DNA of 64,000 nt, from contig CM022679.1 in the NCBI GenBank assembly GCA_012295275.1, positions 13,441,415-13,505,414 of the forward strand. Direction: 5' to 3'. Below the pieces are notes generated by a model. The model ran no database searches. It was not told the origin of the DNA and saw nothing but the letters and a program-made list of their open reading frames with translations. The position numbers were made by a program, and so were the translations under genes. The number at the start of each line of letters is the position of its first letter. Position 1 is the first letter of the stretch. Shown here piece after piece: positions 1 to 13,681 of the stretch. Source of the DNA: Chrysomallon squamiferum. Lineage: Eukaryota; Mollusca; Gastropoda; Neomphalida; Peltospiridae.

Positions 1-240
1 GCAGGATATTAATTCATAATTGTGAAATAAGAATTGCAGATTCCTTCTGGTAGATAAATATCTGTATAATTAATAATATCAGTATATGTAGAACTAACCA
101 TAAACACCAAAAATTGGGCATCATTATTATGATTATAACCTTTCAATAACAATAACAATGAAAAAGAAACAAAATCATCAATACAAATATTACAGCAAAA
201 ATAGTTTTAATGCAAAATCCAGTCTCTCTCTGAGTCTCTC

Positions 241-272
<32 letters not shown>

Positions 273-406
273 TGTTGTTTAATATCACAAATGATAAAAT
301 TAGAAAATATACTATAATAACTATCCTTATATTAAATACTAAAAATAGTAATATATAATAATTATATATTATCAAAAAATATTGTTCAATAACTAAACCA
401 AATTAC
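1..406 (-). other. intron of the FAM241-type gene (runs off the left edge)
   Basis: The minus-strand gene at 407-520 has its splice donor at 406, so this stretch is its first intron and the rest of the gene lies left of the window. It is AT-rich and contains a TTA microsatellite at about 240-271. I see no further exon here. Confidence 0.6.
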
Positions 407-520
407 CTGTCTTGGACCTTGTTGAGTAGTATTTCGGTTTTCTGGTCGTCTCTGTGTTGATCCTTTTGCTCTAGGATCGTCATCTGGTACGATATCACCA
501 TTACTAAGAATTTTTACCAT
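407..520 (-). CDS. FAM241B: FAM241B-type small membrane protein, first coding exon (partial gene)
   Basis: Read on the minus strand, the exon opens with ATG at 518-520 and gives 38 residues beginning MVKILSNGDIVPDDDPRAKG. It ends exactly on a codon at a good donor (GACAG|GTAA). The start closely resembles the N-terminus of vertebrate FAM241B (C10orf35): MV-ILxNGxIV-DDDPR followed by a Thr/Gln/Arg-rich linker. Family members are about 120-residue tail-anchored proteins with poorly defined roles near endolysosomal membranes. Their conserved asparagine/membrane segment would lie in later exons, outside the window to the left. The gene is divergent from FNIP, start codons about 1.6 kb apart. The identification rests on one exon, but the conserved acidic motif and clean splice phase make chance unlikely. 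Confidence 0.75.
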
Positions 521-1753
521 ATTTTTTAGATGATCGAAAAAGACATCCGTACAAAATTTATTTTCGCTTTCTCATACGTGGAATCACTGTTGCTTATAAA
601 TTATTTCCCTTTATTTATCATTTTCGGCTATCCTCGCAATGATGTACGAAATGTACCGAAATGTTCCGAATGACATAAGCATTACAATTATCATCTACAA
701 TTGGTCCAGTATATTTAGATTACTTTATTATTTTTATTATTATTGTTGTTTTGTTTTTGTTTTTATTTTTAAAAGTGGAATAGATATTAAATGCACTTAA
801 GGACTTACCATATGACAGAACACTATAAAATGGTATATGTTGTATATATCTACAACACTGATGGTGGTTTTTTTTGTGAATGCTTTTTTTTTAAAAACAA
901 TTTTTTTTTTTTTTTTTTTTTTTTTTAGTTTTTTTTTAATCAATAGGTAATAGTTATGGAGATAAATAATCCAATCTTTAAATAATAATTCAGGTTGTTC
1001 ATCAATAAATCAATGGTTAAAAATTAGTATGGTTGCGATCCGATAGTTTAGTCAACACAACATCAGAATAGTTAACTAGAGCAAATTAATCCAGAAATGA
1101 TAAAAGATGAAGATTGTTTTATCTTTTGCACTGCTGTTCATACACATAACCTCGCTGCATATTCGCGTGTTTGTTGCTGTTGTTTAGAGGGAGGAGTGAG
1201 AGGTTTGTATGTTTGCATGTATGGCCGATTCATGCCACAATTTAAATTTTTTAAATGAAACATTAATGCCTGAATTTTTATTTTTGTAATTGTCAAAACC
1301 AGTTATAAGTAACCTTTTGAACACTGACAAACGTGATATTATATAAATTACTGCATAAAATTGTTTCCTATTGTCAAAACTATATATATCAAGCTTATAA
1401 TTAGTTGTCACAATGGTGGCAGTCATTTCCACCACAAGAAAATATGATGCGTTTACCAAACAAATGATGCAAACACAACTATATATTTTTAAGACACTGC
1501 TAAATAAGTATCTAGATATACATCAAACATTTTCAGTTACAAGTCGAGTTTAAAACGGGGAAACATTTAATAGTCAGAAAATTTCTGTTATTCTCTGTCT
1601 GACAACTAACTAATCATGACACACACACACACGCAATTATATATTCTGTTATAATTATTTTGTAAACTTAATAACCTTTATATAACTATACAAAATAAAG
1701 TTACAAGTTTAATAACTAAGTGGCATTGACATTTCTTTATTATTGTATAATAC

Positions 1754-1806
<53 letters not shown>

Positions 1807-2111
1807 AATACAAATGTTCTTAATCACAAAAATAATATTATTATTTCTATAACAGGTAAAGAAAATTAAAAAGGAATCAAATCGATAAATAAATTATATT
1901 AATACAAAACAAAATCTACAGTGTAATCGTGGGAGTTTTCCGGAATTTATTTTTATATTTAGAATAATCCAGGTGTTTTCCAAAGCGTGCATTTATTTAA
2001 AAAAAATCAGGTCTAAATTTGGAAAATCCGGTTCCCAGAACCAATGAAAAAAAGTTTTTATAAATGTAGCATTCGACAGGCGCGTGACTATGATTCCTTC
2101 GTGGAGGCAAT
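521..2111. promoter_or_regulatory. divergent spacer between FAM241-type gene and FNIP
   Basis: The spacer separates two start codons pointing away from each other, so promoters of both genes should lie here (inference). It holds a poly-T run at about 901-926, a short CA run near 1620 and a TAA/AAAT microsatellite at about 1755-1810. No clear TATA box or CpG-rich core can be singled out, and the open frame at 1184-1459 has no coding character. Confidence 0.4.
1755..1810. repeat. TAA/AAAT microsatellite
   Basis: Uninterrupted TAA repeats pass into TAAA repeats, in the spacer upstream of FNIP. Confidence 0.9.
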
Positions 2112-5100
2112 ATGGCTTTATTTCAGAGGATTTTTCAGCAAAGAAAACATTGTAAAAACACAAATACAAAATGGTCATCGCCAGATCCAGGTTGTCAGTA
2201 AGTGTAGAATTATTCATATAAAAACATTGCTAAAACAACAATTTTTATGTACAGCTTCCGTGCGGATAGTAAATGATATGTAGGTCACGAGTATCTAGAA
2301 TCTGTAGAAATGGAAGTCTATGTTTGTAAACAAAAAATGATATTTTTGTAGTCATTTCAGTTTAACTTAAGTTTGTTTCAGTGTTTTTGCTTCCTGCGGA
2401 TACGAAGTATGACCAAACAACTAAATTTATCTAAAAGATATGAAAATAAAAGGCCACAGTAACGATTTTGAAATAACTAATCCGAGTAATCGAAAGAAAG
2501 CGTGGCATGCATTACCACTTGTGACTTGCATCACGTGCTGGTGACCAGAGAGGCAACATAACTTGTATCTATCTAATGCGTAATACAGTATCTACATGCT
2601 TTGTTAATAATAACGCCCCCACCTCTGCTATGGTGAGTTCAATAATTGCTCACGTGCTTTGAGTGGCACATGACCTAAACAAAATTATATTAACTCAGTT
2701 CTGATGGCAACTTCATGGGTTTATTGTATTTCCTGGTCATGTTTGAGATTTATTTAGTCTGAATTAATTGTATGACTGTTTTAAAATGAAATTAACTTTC
2801 CTTGATTACATCCAGCACCATCCTTTGTTACTTTTTGGAGACAATAAGTTTGAAAATGACATTGATTCCATAACTGTAAACACACAACGCAGGTAAGACA
2901 CACTTTATTTCTAACTGTAACAAATAACTTTAAATCCACTAATGCATCTAACAGGCAGATATTCTGTAAAACCAGGTGTATTTCTCATATCCTTAAGCAT
3001 TTCATATTATTTAATAGAAAAAGAAAATTTAAAAAATTATAAAAATTACAACCTTCTTTAATGTAATTATAATACTGAAACAATTTGTTGTAATAGTAAA
3101 TACCATTCAATTAATAGTAATTGATAAATAAATAGAAAATTTAATGTATTTTGATGAAAGTTTTGTGTTTACAAGTTTCTGTTTAAAAACATCTGAAAAT
3201 GTGTATATTTTTGGAGCATATATACACATACTGATACTTATTTGTATTTTGTATGTTTTCAGTAATTATACCTGTATAGTATTTAGATGTGATCATTAAA
3301 CTAAAGGATATGGTATTGTTGACACTGTATTTTATTTACACTGAATACTTTATTTTTAAAAGCTATGTTTCATATAAAATAAATCACAAGTTACATACCT
3401 AGCACTGAGTGTCAATCTTTAGGCTATGTATTTATCTATCAGTTGTTCTGTATTCATACACATAATCATAAATAATGAATACATGTACATATACATATAC
3501 ATACACGTACAGACATAGTATATATATGTATATATTCTTTTTTTACATTAATGCAATTAAAATTTTTAACTGATTAATGTTCAGAAGAAAACAGTGTAAT
3601 TACTCAGTCAGACATTAAACTAAGATGTCTATTTTCAATTTCAATTTCTTCAGCAAAGACTGTTGAAAACTGAATGAAAAATTATTAAGAGGAAATCAGT
3701 GAATCTTGAAAACAGTGATTGTTCTTCTCAGGTCACCTGCACTTAACACGGTCATGTGATACATCAGGTGTGGTATAAACACTGTATCACATGTTGAGCC
3801 AGGATAGCTGCACACTGTCATCAGCATGTGACAGAGGTCAGATACTGTTGACACTGCTAATCTTTACTGATAAGAGTATACCGTCCAGATTAAAAATTAC
3901 ATCATTGTAATATGTGTACAGGAGATAAATCCAGTGACCAGTAGGTGACTGGATTATGTAACATGACAAGATTAAAAAAAATAATAATAAAAAAAAAAAA
4001 ATGAAATAAGAGATGAAGGTTCACAATAATGAAAGAACTATGCACCTTCAGTTGAATGTTTTAAAAGGTATAGTTGATATTTACTGATAAGAATAGCTAG
4101 GAGTTTTGACATCTCAGATAACGAGTGAACAATTTTTTTGTTTTGTTTTCTGATGTTGGCAGTGATAATAAATACTGTTTGTTTTATTTACTTACATCTA
4201 AGAATAAGATAAGAAATAACAAAATCATGTTTTCTCCACTTTCAATTTGAAGTCACTCAACTTAGACTATTTTCTCCATGAAGATATTCAGTTAAAAGTC
4301 AAAGTAAATTTACTAGCATTTCTATAATAAAAAAACAGAAATCTTGCTGAACCTAAATTTTAATGTATTCTAAATTTGAATATTCTCTATGTTTATTTAA
4401 ATATTTTAATATTTTATGAAGAAGAAAAAAAATGTTTAAAACAAACACCAAAAGCCCTAATCCCTTATCAGATTTTCAAAATTACACAGTGCACAGCTTG
4501 TTTAAGTTCTTTTCATTGTGTTATAATAATTTGGTTATTTACTGAAGTTACAGACACTTAAACTTTTTTGTTTGTTCTGTGTTAACACAGAAGATATGAA
4601 TTTATAACAGACTTTATCTCAGAGATTATGTTTCTGTGTTTTGTGTCACCAGTATATCAGGTTATTATTTCTCTAGACTGATACATCCTTGTATTACATC
4701 TCAGTGCTGGCCAGTGCATTACATCTGTATTTTTTAAATTTATTATTAAAACTACTATTGCATGTTAGATACACTTATTACCAATATTATGACTATATCT
4801 TTGACAAAACATAATGATACTTCAACCATTTTTTTTTTTTTAAATCTCATCTTTCCTCATTTTTATACAGTCTGATATTTCTTTCACTCTTTACATCTCA
4901 TTAACTCTTAAATATAAGCTTGAAAATATAATTTTTAACCAGATATTAAATATGTAAATATGTAATTTTCAGACCACATCCAAAACTTGATAGAGATAAA
5001 ATCCGTCTTGTGATATACGCTGACCATGACAAAGGTCGTACTCCTATGTTTGATTCAGATGCCATCAGAAAGACTGAAAATGAGTCATTTGAACAGGTAA

Positions 5101-6740
5101 ATTGATATGTAAAAATTTACTGATAGTGTGATTAATATACCTCATTTGAAAAACCATTTTAACTAGATACATTTGATCTGATTTGTAATACTAATAGTTC
5201 ATTTTGATAAAATCTGAACATTCTCTTTTTGTAATGGTATTTATAATGCATGAATGGATCAGCATTTTCAAAAAAAACAACAACACAATATTGCTTTCAG
5301 AATAATATTAAAACAGTTTATTAGACATAATCTGTAATTTATAACTTAAGTTCACTCTTTGCTTGTTAATTTAGGGTCCACAGAAGCCAGGAGGAACCAG
5401 GCCTGTTACAAATTTGCTCCCACCCCTTGGCAGGCCTATGGGGGATGGAGGAAATCCTGGTACCCAGAAAACATGTCCCAAATATCAGGTAAGTGAAACA
5501 GAAAGTCATTTATTAACTATACAGGGTGGCCCAAAAGTAGGTTTACAGTTATTACATAGGCAATTTATTTTAAAATACAAGCATGTTTCAAGCATTAAAC
5601 AGAAACTGTTTAATCTCTCAGGTGCTCAAAATGTCCTCCTTCAACATTGCAACATTCTTCAAACCTCTCCAGGACGCTCTGGCACACAGTGCAAGTAACT
5701 TCAAGCATATAAACGATAGCTCAATAACTGTAAACCTACTTTTGGGCCAACCTGTATAACAGTGATTTGATCAGCTACATCTTATACAAAAGTTGAATAA
5801 CCTAAAAGATACACCAGATTTTGCACTTTTTTATTTGTATCTTGATCAGTTCTCATGTGGCTGTTTAATATTATTCTTGTAGTAACTTCAGGATGACTGA
5901 TCACCCACATCTTTCTGTTTAATAGGAAAATAGAAAAATGCATTACCAAACTGTTGATATGACGATGGCAATATGTTTCATCTCATCTCCTACTGTCATC
6001 ACTGTATTGAGCTTTTAACAACCATTAACATAAAAATGTTGAGGTTTCATTAAAATATTATTTTATTGAGATAAATTACGGTACGAATAAAAGGACCAAA
6101 TACAATCAGAAACCTGTATTGTGGATCTAAAGCCATTCCACAGTTTAAACAATTGTTTATTATTTACAGACATTCACTTTAATTCGTCTAGTCAACAGTT
6201 GTATAAATTATAATATTGTTGTTTATGAACATATTTTAACCGTTTGTAGTTCAAACGACTGAACAGTGATATACAGATGCTGGAGGAAATGATGCTCGGA
6301 TCTGTTGGCATGGCATACAAAGGGTTAACACTTAAAGTTCATTTTATCAGGTACCTTTCATTTTATAAGCTCCTTAAAGAAAACTATAATATCAGAATAA
6401 TAACATATCATTTATTTTAGTCTGGGTAATGTTAGATAACAATAGATAAATAAAATGTTTCTTCCAGTCATTCTTGTTTTATAAATTTTTATTTTTATTT
6501 CTGATTTATAAACATCTGGTATTTTTCTTGATTGTAATAGATAATTTTTCATTATTAGTTCATACACTTTTGTAGTGTACTGTTTATTCTGTAACATGTT
6601 ACCCAGCAAAAAATTTATTTTGTAATTAACATAATCGTCACTGCCATTTATTTGATCTAGTAATCTGTTTCAAAATTATACTGATATTTTAATGTTGATC
6701 TATTTACTGGTTTATTTGTACTCATAATTGATTTATTTAT

Positions 6741-6789
<49 letters not shown>

Positions 6790-9700
6790 AGGTGTTAATA
6801 TTTTCAAAAGGAAGAATGAAAAATGAAACAAATTTATTTTATCTCATTTTTCTTTTGTTGCTTTTATTTATTTTAAAAACTGTGTTCTTTTATAGATCTC
6901 CACCACAAGTCATGCTGAGCAAAATTTTCTACCCAGATAAGCCAAAAAGAGAATATGTGTAAGTTTCATTACTAACTTGGTTTTTACATTTATTAGAAAT
7001 TTTACATTTGATTTTGTTTGTCACATAATCAACATTGTCATTGTACCTTTTTACATATACATTAATACAACATACAAAAGACACATACACACATACAATA
7101 CATGTGACATACACCTCCTGACAAAATTATTTTAACAGATGGATTGATTCTTTTCACATTTAATACAAATTTACTTACTATCAGTAATATACAACAATGA
7201 TCCTACTGATGGATATTATTTTTATATCATCTTACCATCTTCAGTTAATATAGTTTTTTTTGTTGTATTTTTTCAGTGATGTTGATTCAGATTCAAGTAG
7301 TATATCCAGCCAACCATTAGATTTTTCAATCCCCAAACATCTTTCTATTGAAAGTCAGGAGAACTGGGACACTGGTTATGGTAAGAATTATTATTATTTT
7401 TTTTACACTTTTCTTTGAAAAAATGTCATATCCAGAGTTGTTGTAAATTTTGTAACATTTGATAGCATTTATAACATTTATAAGGAAAAACAATCAATAA
7501 AAGTACTGTTTGATAAATTTTGGGACTTGCCATTGTACGTAGAATTTATATTAAAAAAAAGAAGTACACGCATTCAGACAGACAAACACACACACACACA
7601 CACACACACATTTCTCTACAAGACATATTAAATTTTCATTCTAGACTTTTTACACAAGCATTAATCAGTACAGACATAAATAAAGCATCACAAATTTAGC
7701 AGTTTACTAGGTTAAAGTCATAGATAGTTTATTTGTTACTTGAATTTGAAACGTACGTTTTATTTCTTGTTAACAAGTTGATGGTGAACTGTTGTATTTG
7801 ATGTTTCAGGTAAAAGTATTCCAGTAGCTGTACCAACACCTGGCAGCAGTTACAGTGAATCAGCAGATGACGAAAGTGGCCTAGCTTCTTGTAAGATTTT
7901 ATAACTGTTATATCACTCAAGTTTTATATTAGCAAAGTATAGGTTTTTTTTAATTTTTTAATTGTTTTTGTTTTATATTTATATCAAGGACTGAAGCCAA
8001 GAACTGATCATTTTTGCATGTCCATAATTAAAATTTAAAGTCTTTATATTAATCTACATAATGCAATATCTATCTCTAATTTTTTTAATCAATATGTTTT
8101 AATTTTTATCTGAAATATTTTTTCATTTTTAATTTCCGTTCTTTTTAATAATGTTTTTGTTTCTATAGTTACTTCAAGTGGGAGTTTCCAAGGTCATTTT
8201 CCTTCACCAAGTGGCAACAGCGCCAGCAGCTACAACAGCTTGCATCGGCGGTGGATGAGAACGCAGACAACATCGCTGCAGAGTAAAAAGTGGAGCTCAC
8301 AAGAACAACTCCTTAGTCAGGAGGTTGGTTATATTTTCTTTTCTTTTTGTATGTGCGTTTTCTCTCTTTAATAAGTATGGAAGGGGGTATTACTCCTATA
8401 GTTTGCTGATCAATTTATTTTTCTTGATAGAGTTTTTTCTCTTATCACAGGTATAATTAATGATACAGTTATAGATGTATTTCAATGACATTTATGTTGT
8501 ACAGGCATATCTTTCATTAGTAAAAGAACAAATATAAGAAGAAAACTCATATATAAAAGTAGAAAAGTAAACCTTTCTTTTTCTTCTTTTCATTTTAAAT
8601 ATAAAAACTTCTATTGGAATACAAAATGTAAATTTAGATTTTTCCCTTCTTGATTTGTTTATTTTAAAATAACATTCAATTAATTTTTATACATTGCATA
8701 CTGATATGCTTATATCAGATAAACTATATAATTATATGCTTTACATCTTACAATAATAATATGATTTAAATGAAATAATAATATATAAATATATAACAGC
8801 TACTGTAAATATAATAACGTCTAAGGATTGCTATTTCTGTCACTGTTTTTGACAGAATTCATACTCTCAGAAGAGACGTTGCAAACTTGCTCTTGGAATT
8901 CTGTTTGGTTCTGGTGACGATCCTGCAGATGAGTAAGTAGCTTAATCTTTTTTTAAGTTTTTATCATTTTACTAAATCTTGAAACATACAGTTAAATAAA
9001 TGTTATTAGTTTTATGTTTATCCTGTTTTACACTATATTGGAAATTAAATTATTATTATTTTCTTTTTCTTGATTGGTTTATTATTATTTTTAATGTATT
9101 TTTCTTTGATTTAGAATGTTCCAGAACTTCTTTTTCTCTCACATCACTCTTCTAGAAAGCCATGTTGAGAAACTGAGAGCTGTTGTAGAGAAAGCGTTTT
9201 TCAACAGGCCAGGCTTTATTCCCATGGTCATGGAAGTATGTAATATCAGTTTAATTTTTGTGTTAAATAGATAGATTTTTTTTTTTTTAACCTTGAAGGA
9301 TATTCAGATTAAATATTGTTTCTGATGTTGGGATTTAGGATGTATTTGTTTTATTAAACAAATTAAAAAGACAAGGAAAATCTTTTCCACAGATTTTACA
9401 TAACTGTGTAAAAAGGTCTATCTCAGGATATTGAGAATTTGTGAATATAAAATGTATTTTACATTTTTAGCAATAAAATTTCTATAAATATTTATCTTTA
9501 TTTTATTAAAATCTACAAATAAGAAAGTTTTTAAATAGATTTTTTAATGATCTCTATTGCTTAATAACCAATTATTTTACTTAAGATATTATGGATTGCG
9601 GGATGAGTTTTCCTTAAGAGCACTAATAGGCTAACTTTCATTTCTACCAGTGTTTCATTTTAAATGATTTTTATTTGTAATTACGCATTCAGGCTCTCGA

Positions 9701-10875
9701 GTTGTTTCGAAATGATGTCTACGACCTGTACACAGCACCACGTCTTTCAGAGCCCGTCTGGCTCAACATGATGTCATTCAGCAACCACCGCTACATCTTC
9801 TGTGAAAAGTTTATCAAGGAATTCATGTTTCTTGCTGCCAAATACGACAACAAAAGCACAAAGTTGTAAGTCGAATTTTATAATTATTAATTTATATTTT
9901 TAAAAATGATTGACGTTTTTTTATTTTTATTTTTTTATTATTGAAATTGTGACATTTATTTTAATTGTTGTTGATTTTAATTTTAAAAATCAAACAATAT
10001 TAACATTTATTTAATTTAACTTGCAGTATAGATGTATAAATATCCTATTATTTTTTATTTTTTTATTTATTTTATTATTATTATTATTTCTTGTTTTTTA
10101 TTTTTTTCAGTTTTTTAAGTACACTTATCTCCGCTGTATTAACACACCACTTAGCTTGGGTTGCCACAGTAACACCTGCAGGAGGAATTACCTCAAGAAC
10201 TTACCTAGATAAGCATTCTGCTAAATGGGTAAGTACAGAATATTCATAAGTTTCCTCAAAATAAATAAATAATAAAAAGTGCTTAAAGTATTCTGTAATT
10301 ACGGTAGGAGATTTTTTTTTGTCTTTCTCAAATGATATATGAAATGGTTTTAATCTTAAGAGGTTCTGATGAGTGAATCCATTATTAAATTAAACATTTA
10401 TCACGTAATCCAGTCACACCTTTCTGTAATTAATTATTATTTGCTTATGATTTTGATTATTATTATTATTTGATACCTTTCTTTGTACTCTTTAAAAGAT
10501 AAATGGTATTCTTAGAACTTAAGTAGCAATAATATAATAAAATAAATAAATACATTTTTAAAAATTATAATAAATGAAAAAACTAAATAATAATAATAAT
10601 AATGAAATTTAAAAAAAACCTTCAATAGAAATAAATACAATTTTTTAATATTTTTATAAAATATCTACATTTGTTTTTTAGGTGGATGCACTAGCTAAGA
10701 CTCATCCATATAATCCACTGTGGGCACAGTTAGGGTATGTTACTATTGATGTTTGTTTATTTATTTATTTATTAATTAAAGATGTGTTGTATTTAGAGAA
10801 GTTAAATTAAAAAACAAAATTACATTCCTGCTTAAAATTTGACACAATGTGTTATCTGTCTATCTTTATATTATG

Positions 10876-10926
<51 letters not shown>

Positions 10927-12600
10927 ATTTTTGTTTTGATAATGATGTTGGTGGTGGTGGTGATGGTTTTTGTTGTTGTTGTTTTTTTTTCTCTTTAAAG
11001 TCATTCCTTAAGATATATAATTTACAAAGTAGAAAAATTTAAAAGTAATTTATTAAATTAAATTTAACTAAATGCAAAACTGGTTTCCATTTCTGTGATA
11101 CGAATATCTTCTGTTCTTTGTTTCAGAGACTTGTACGGAGCAATAGGAAATCCACTTAAACTGGCTAGAACTATAGTTGTTGGCAAAAAGCAGGAGCTGG
11201 TGAAAAGGTTTCTTTATGTTCTCAGTTACTTCATTCGCTGTAGTGATGTGCACGAAATAAAAGATCCAGGTTCTCTGGAAACCTTCATGAACGATCTGAA
11301 TTTCAACGACACTCCTTTAAAAAGTGAAAAATCTTCCGAAGCCTCTACACCCGTTGATATTGACGTTTGTGCGGGTGACAGTCATTTGACACCAACAGAC
11401 AGGAGGACTAGTGTTTTTAGTAGTCAGGAGAGAAACAAGTTATTTCAGAATGAACTGGGAGAGAGGGTGGGCATCCAGGAGTGTGGTGGGGGAGAGGGAG
11501 ATGGTTATGCCACTGTGGAAAGGGACAAGAGTGTTGGGGGATGTATAGAGATGGTGGACATGAAAGAAGAAGAAGACAGATCTGAGTTCAAGTGCAGTTT
11601 GGCTGCTGTAAGGATAGTCGAAAGTGCCAAAGTAGAAAACATTCAACATGTTAGAAAAGCTGTTGATATCTCTTGCATGGACAAGTCTTTGAGTGAGACG
11701 ATTTCTCCAAAAGGTCTAGATAATAGTTTAACATCTTTCACAGACAAATCTCTGAGTCGGAATGTTTCCCTAAATAGTCCAGATAACAATTTAACACCTG
11801 GTACAGGACAGGTAAAAAAAATATCAATGTTATCTCAGCAGCTACAGTCTCAGAACGATAATGAAGTTAAACTGACGATTTCAGACGTTCGGAAAAACTT
11901 CCTTGCAGAAGGCAGCAACAGTATGTTTGAGGAATACTTCGAGGAAGGAATTGAAACAAAGACGATTGACGATGTTGCAGAACATGAAATAGTTATCAGT
12001 CATCCATTGGCAAGTCCTCGGAGTCCAAAGCAGGCAGACAATGGAGGTGGTGTGCAAGATGTTGGGTCTGCAAAAACTCCTACATCACTTCAGAACAGTC
12101 CTACCAAATGTATTTCCAGGCAGAATTCCAGACCTGTAGCTAATGCACCGGGAAGATGCAGGTGTGTGATTAAATATCATTGAACAGTGTGTGATTTAGT
12201 ATCAGTTAATAGTGTGTGAATTAATATTATTTAACTGTGATTTAATATTAACAGTGTGTGTTTTAATATCAGCTAATAGTGTGTGATTTAATATCAATTG
12301 ATTGTGTACAATTTAATATCAGTTGATAGTGTCTGATTTAGTATCAGTTAATAGTGTGTGAATTAATATTATTTAACTGTGATTTAATATTAACAGTGTG
12401 TTCTTTAATATCAGTTGATTGTGTGTGATTTAATATTAATTAATAGTGTGTGATTTAATATCTGTTAATAGTATGATTTAACATAAAAAAAATGTGATTT
12501 AATATCAATTATCAGTGTGATTTAGTATTCTGTATCAAGTAATGAAATTAATATTTACCAAAGAGAAGAATGAATTGAGATGGAATATATGAGAGAGAGA

Positions 12601-12662
<62 letters not shown>

Positions 12663-13603
12663 CAGGCAGGCAGGCAGGCAGGCATGTCCAATTTAAAAAG
12701 ATTAAAATAACACCAAAATCATTTACTTCATTATATATCTTCTGTTATGAATTAAGTTTAATTGTTCCCTTTTTATTTTATTTTTACCTGTTAGACCTGT
12801 AACGCCAACAGAACTAGAAAAACGACGTCATCTGTCATCAGCAAGCAGTGTTGACTTTGATGTATTTGATCCCATTCTTCACTGTCAGGAGATAATATTA
12901 CCCGAGTGAGTGGTCTTTAAACTTGAATCAAGAACCTTCAATATTGTAAAATCTTACACACACCCATGCATACCTGTACTGAGTAGAATACATTTATATA
13001 TATACCTTTACTGAGTAGAATACATTTATATATATACCTTTATTGAGTAGAATACATTTATCTGTATCCATTTTTTATAAGAATAATAATTACATAATAA
13101 TGTATTTTCTGTGAACATAAATGCTGTGAATTATTTGGGTAATTATTTTAAAGCTAATATGCTATAGACAGATCTACACATGTCCAGGTAATTCAACCTA
13201 AATAAATAAAGAAGAGAAATAATAGCAGATTACTAAAATCAACACTTACTGAAATAACAGTATCTTAAAGTTTATCTCACTAATTAATTTTTTGTCACCT
13301 TAAATCATGTTAAATGTGTTTTCATTGGTTAACATTTTCCTTTTATTTGACAGAATGACCAATGACAGTTGTGAATGGAGTCCAAGTGTGAGGACTTTTG
13401 ACAGAAACTTTGGCCGGTCTCTTCTTGCTGGCTTCTCTGATCACTACATGTCTAACTTTGTCCTGCATGGGACGTCTGATGTTGAATTGTGGCCCAAGTT
13501 ACTCAGTGATCTTCAGATTTCATCTCAGGTAAATAATATGACAAATTAATCTTCAAAACAGAATTTCCATTACTTTTTGTTATTATATTTATATGACATA
13601 CAT

Positions 13604-13681
<78 letters not shown>

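Noticed and set aside
10021-10212. 63-codon frame overlapping FNIP exon 12
   Set aside because: Wrong frame; the correct frame from 10111 gives the conserved [15 protein letters not shown] block and joins both neighbours.
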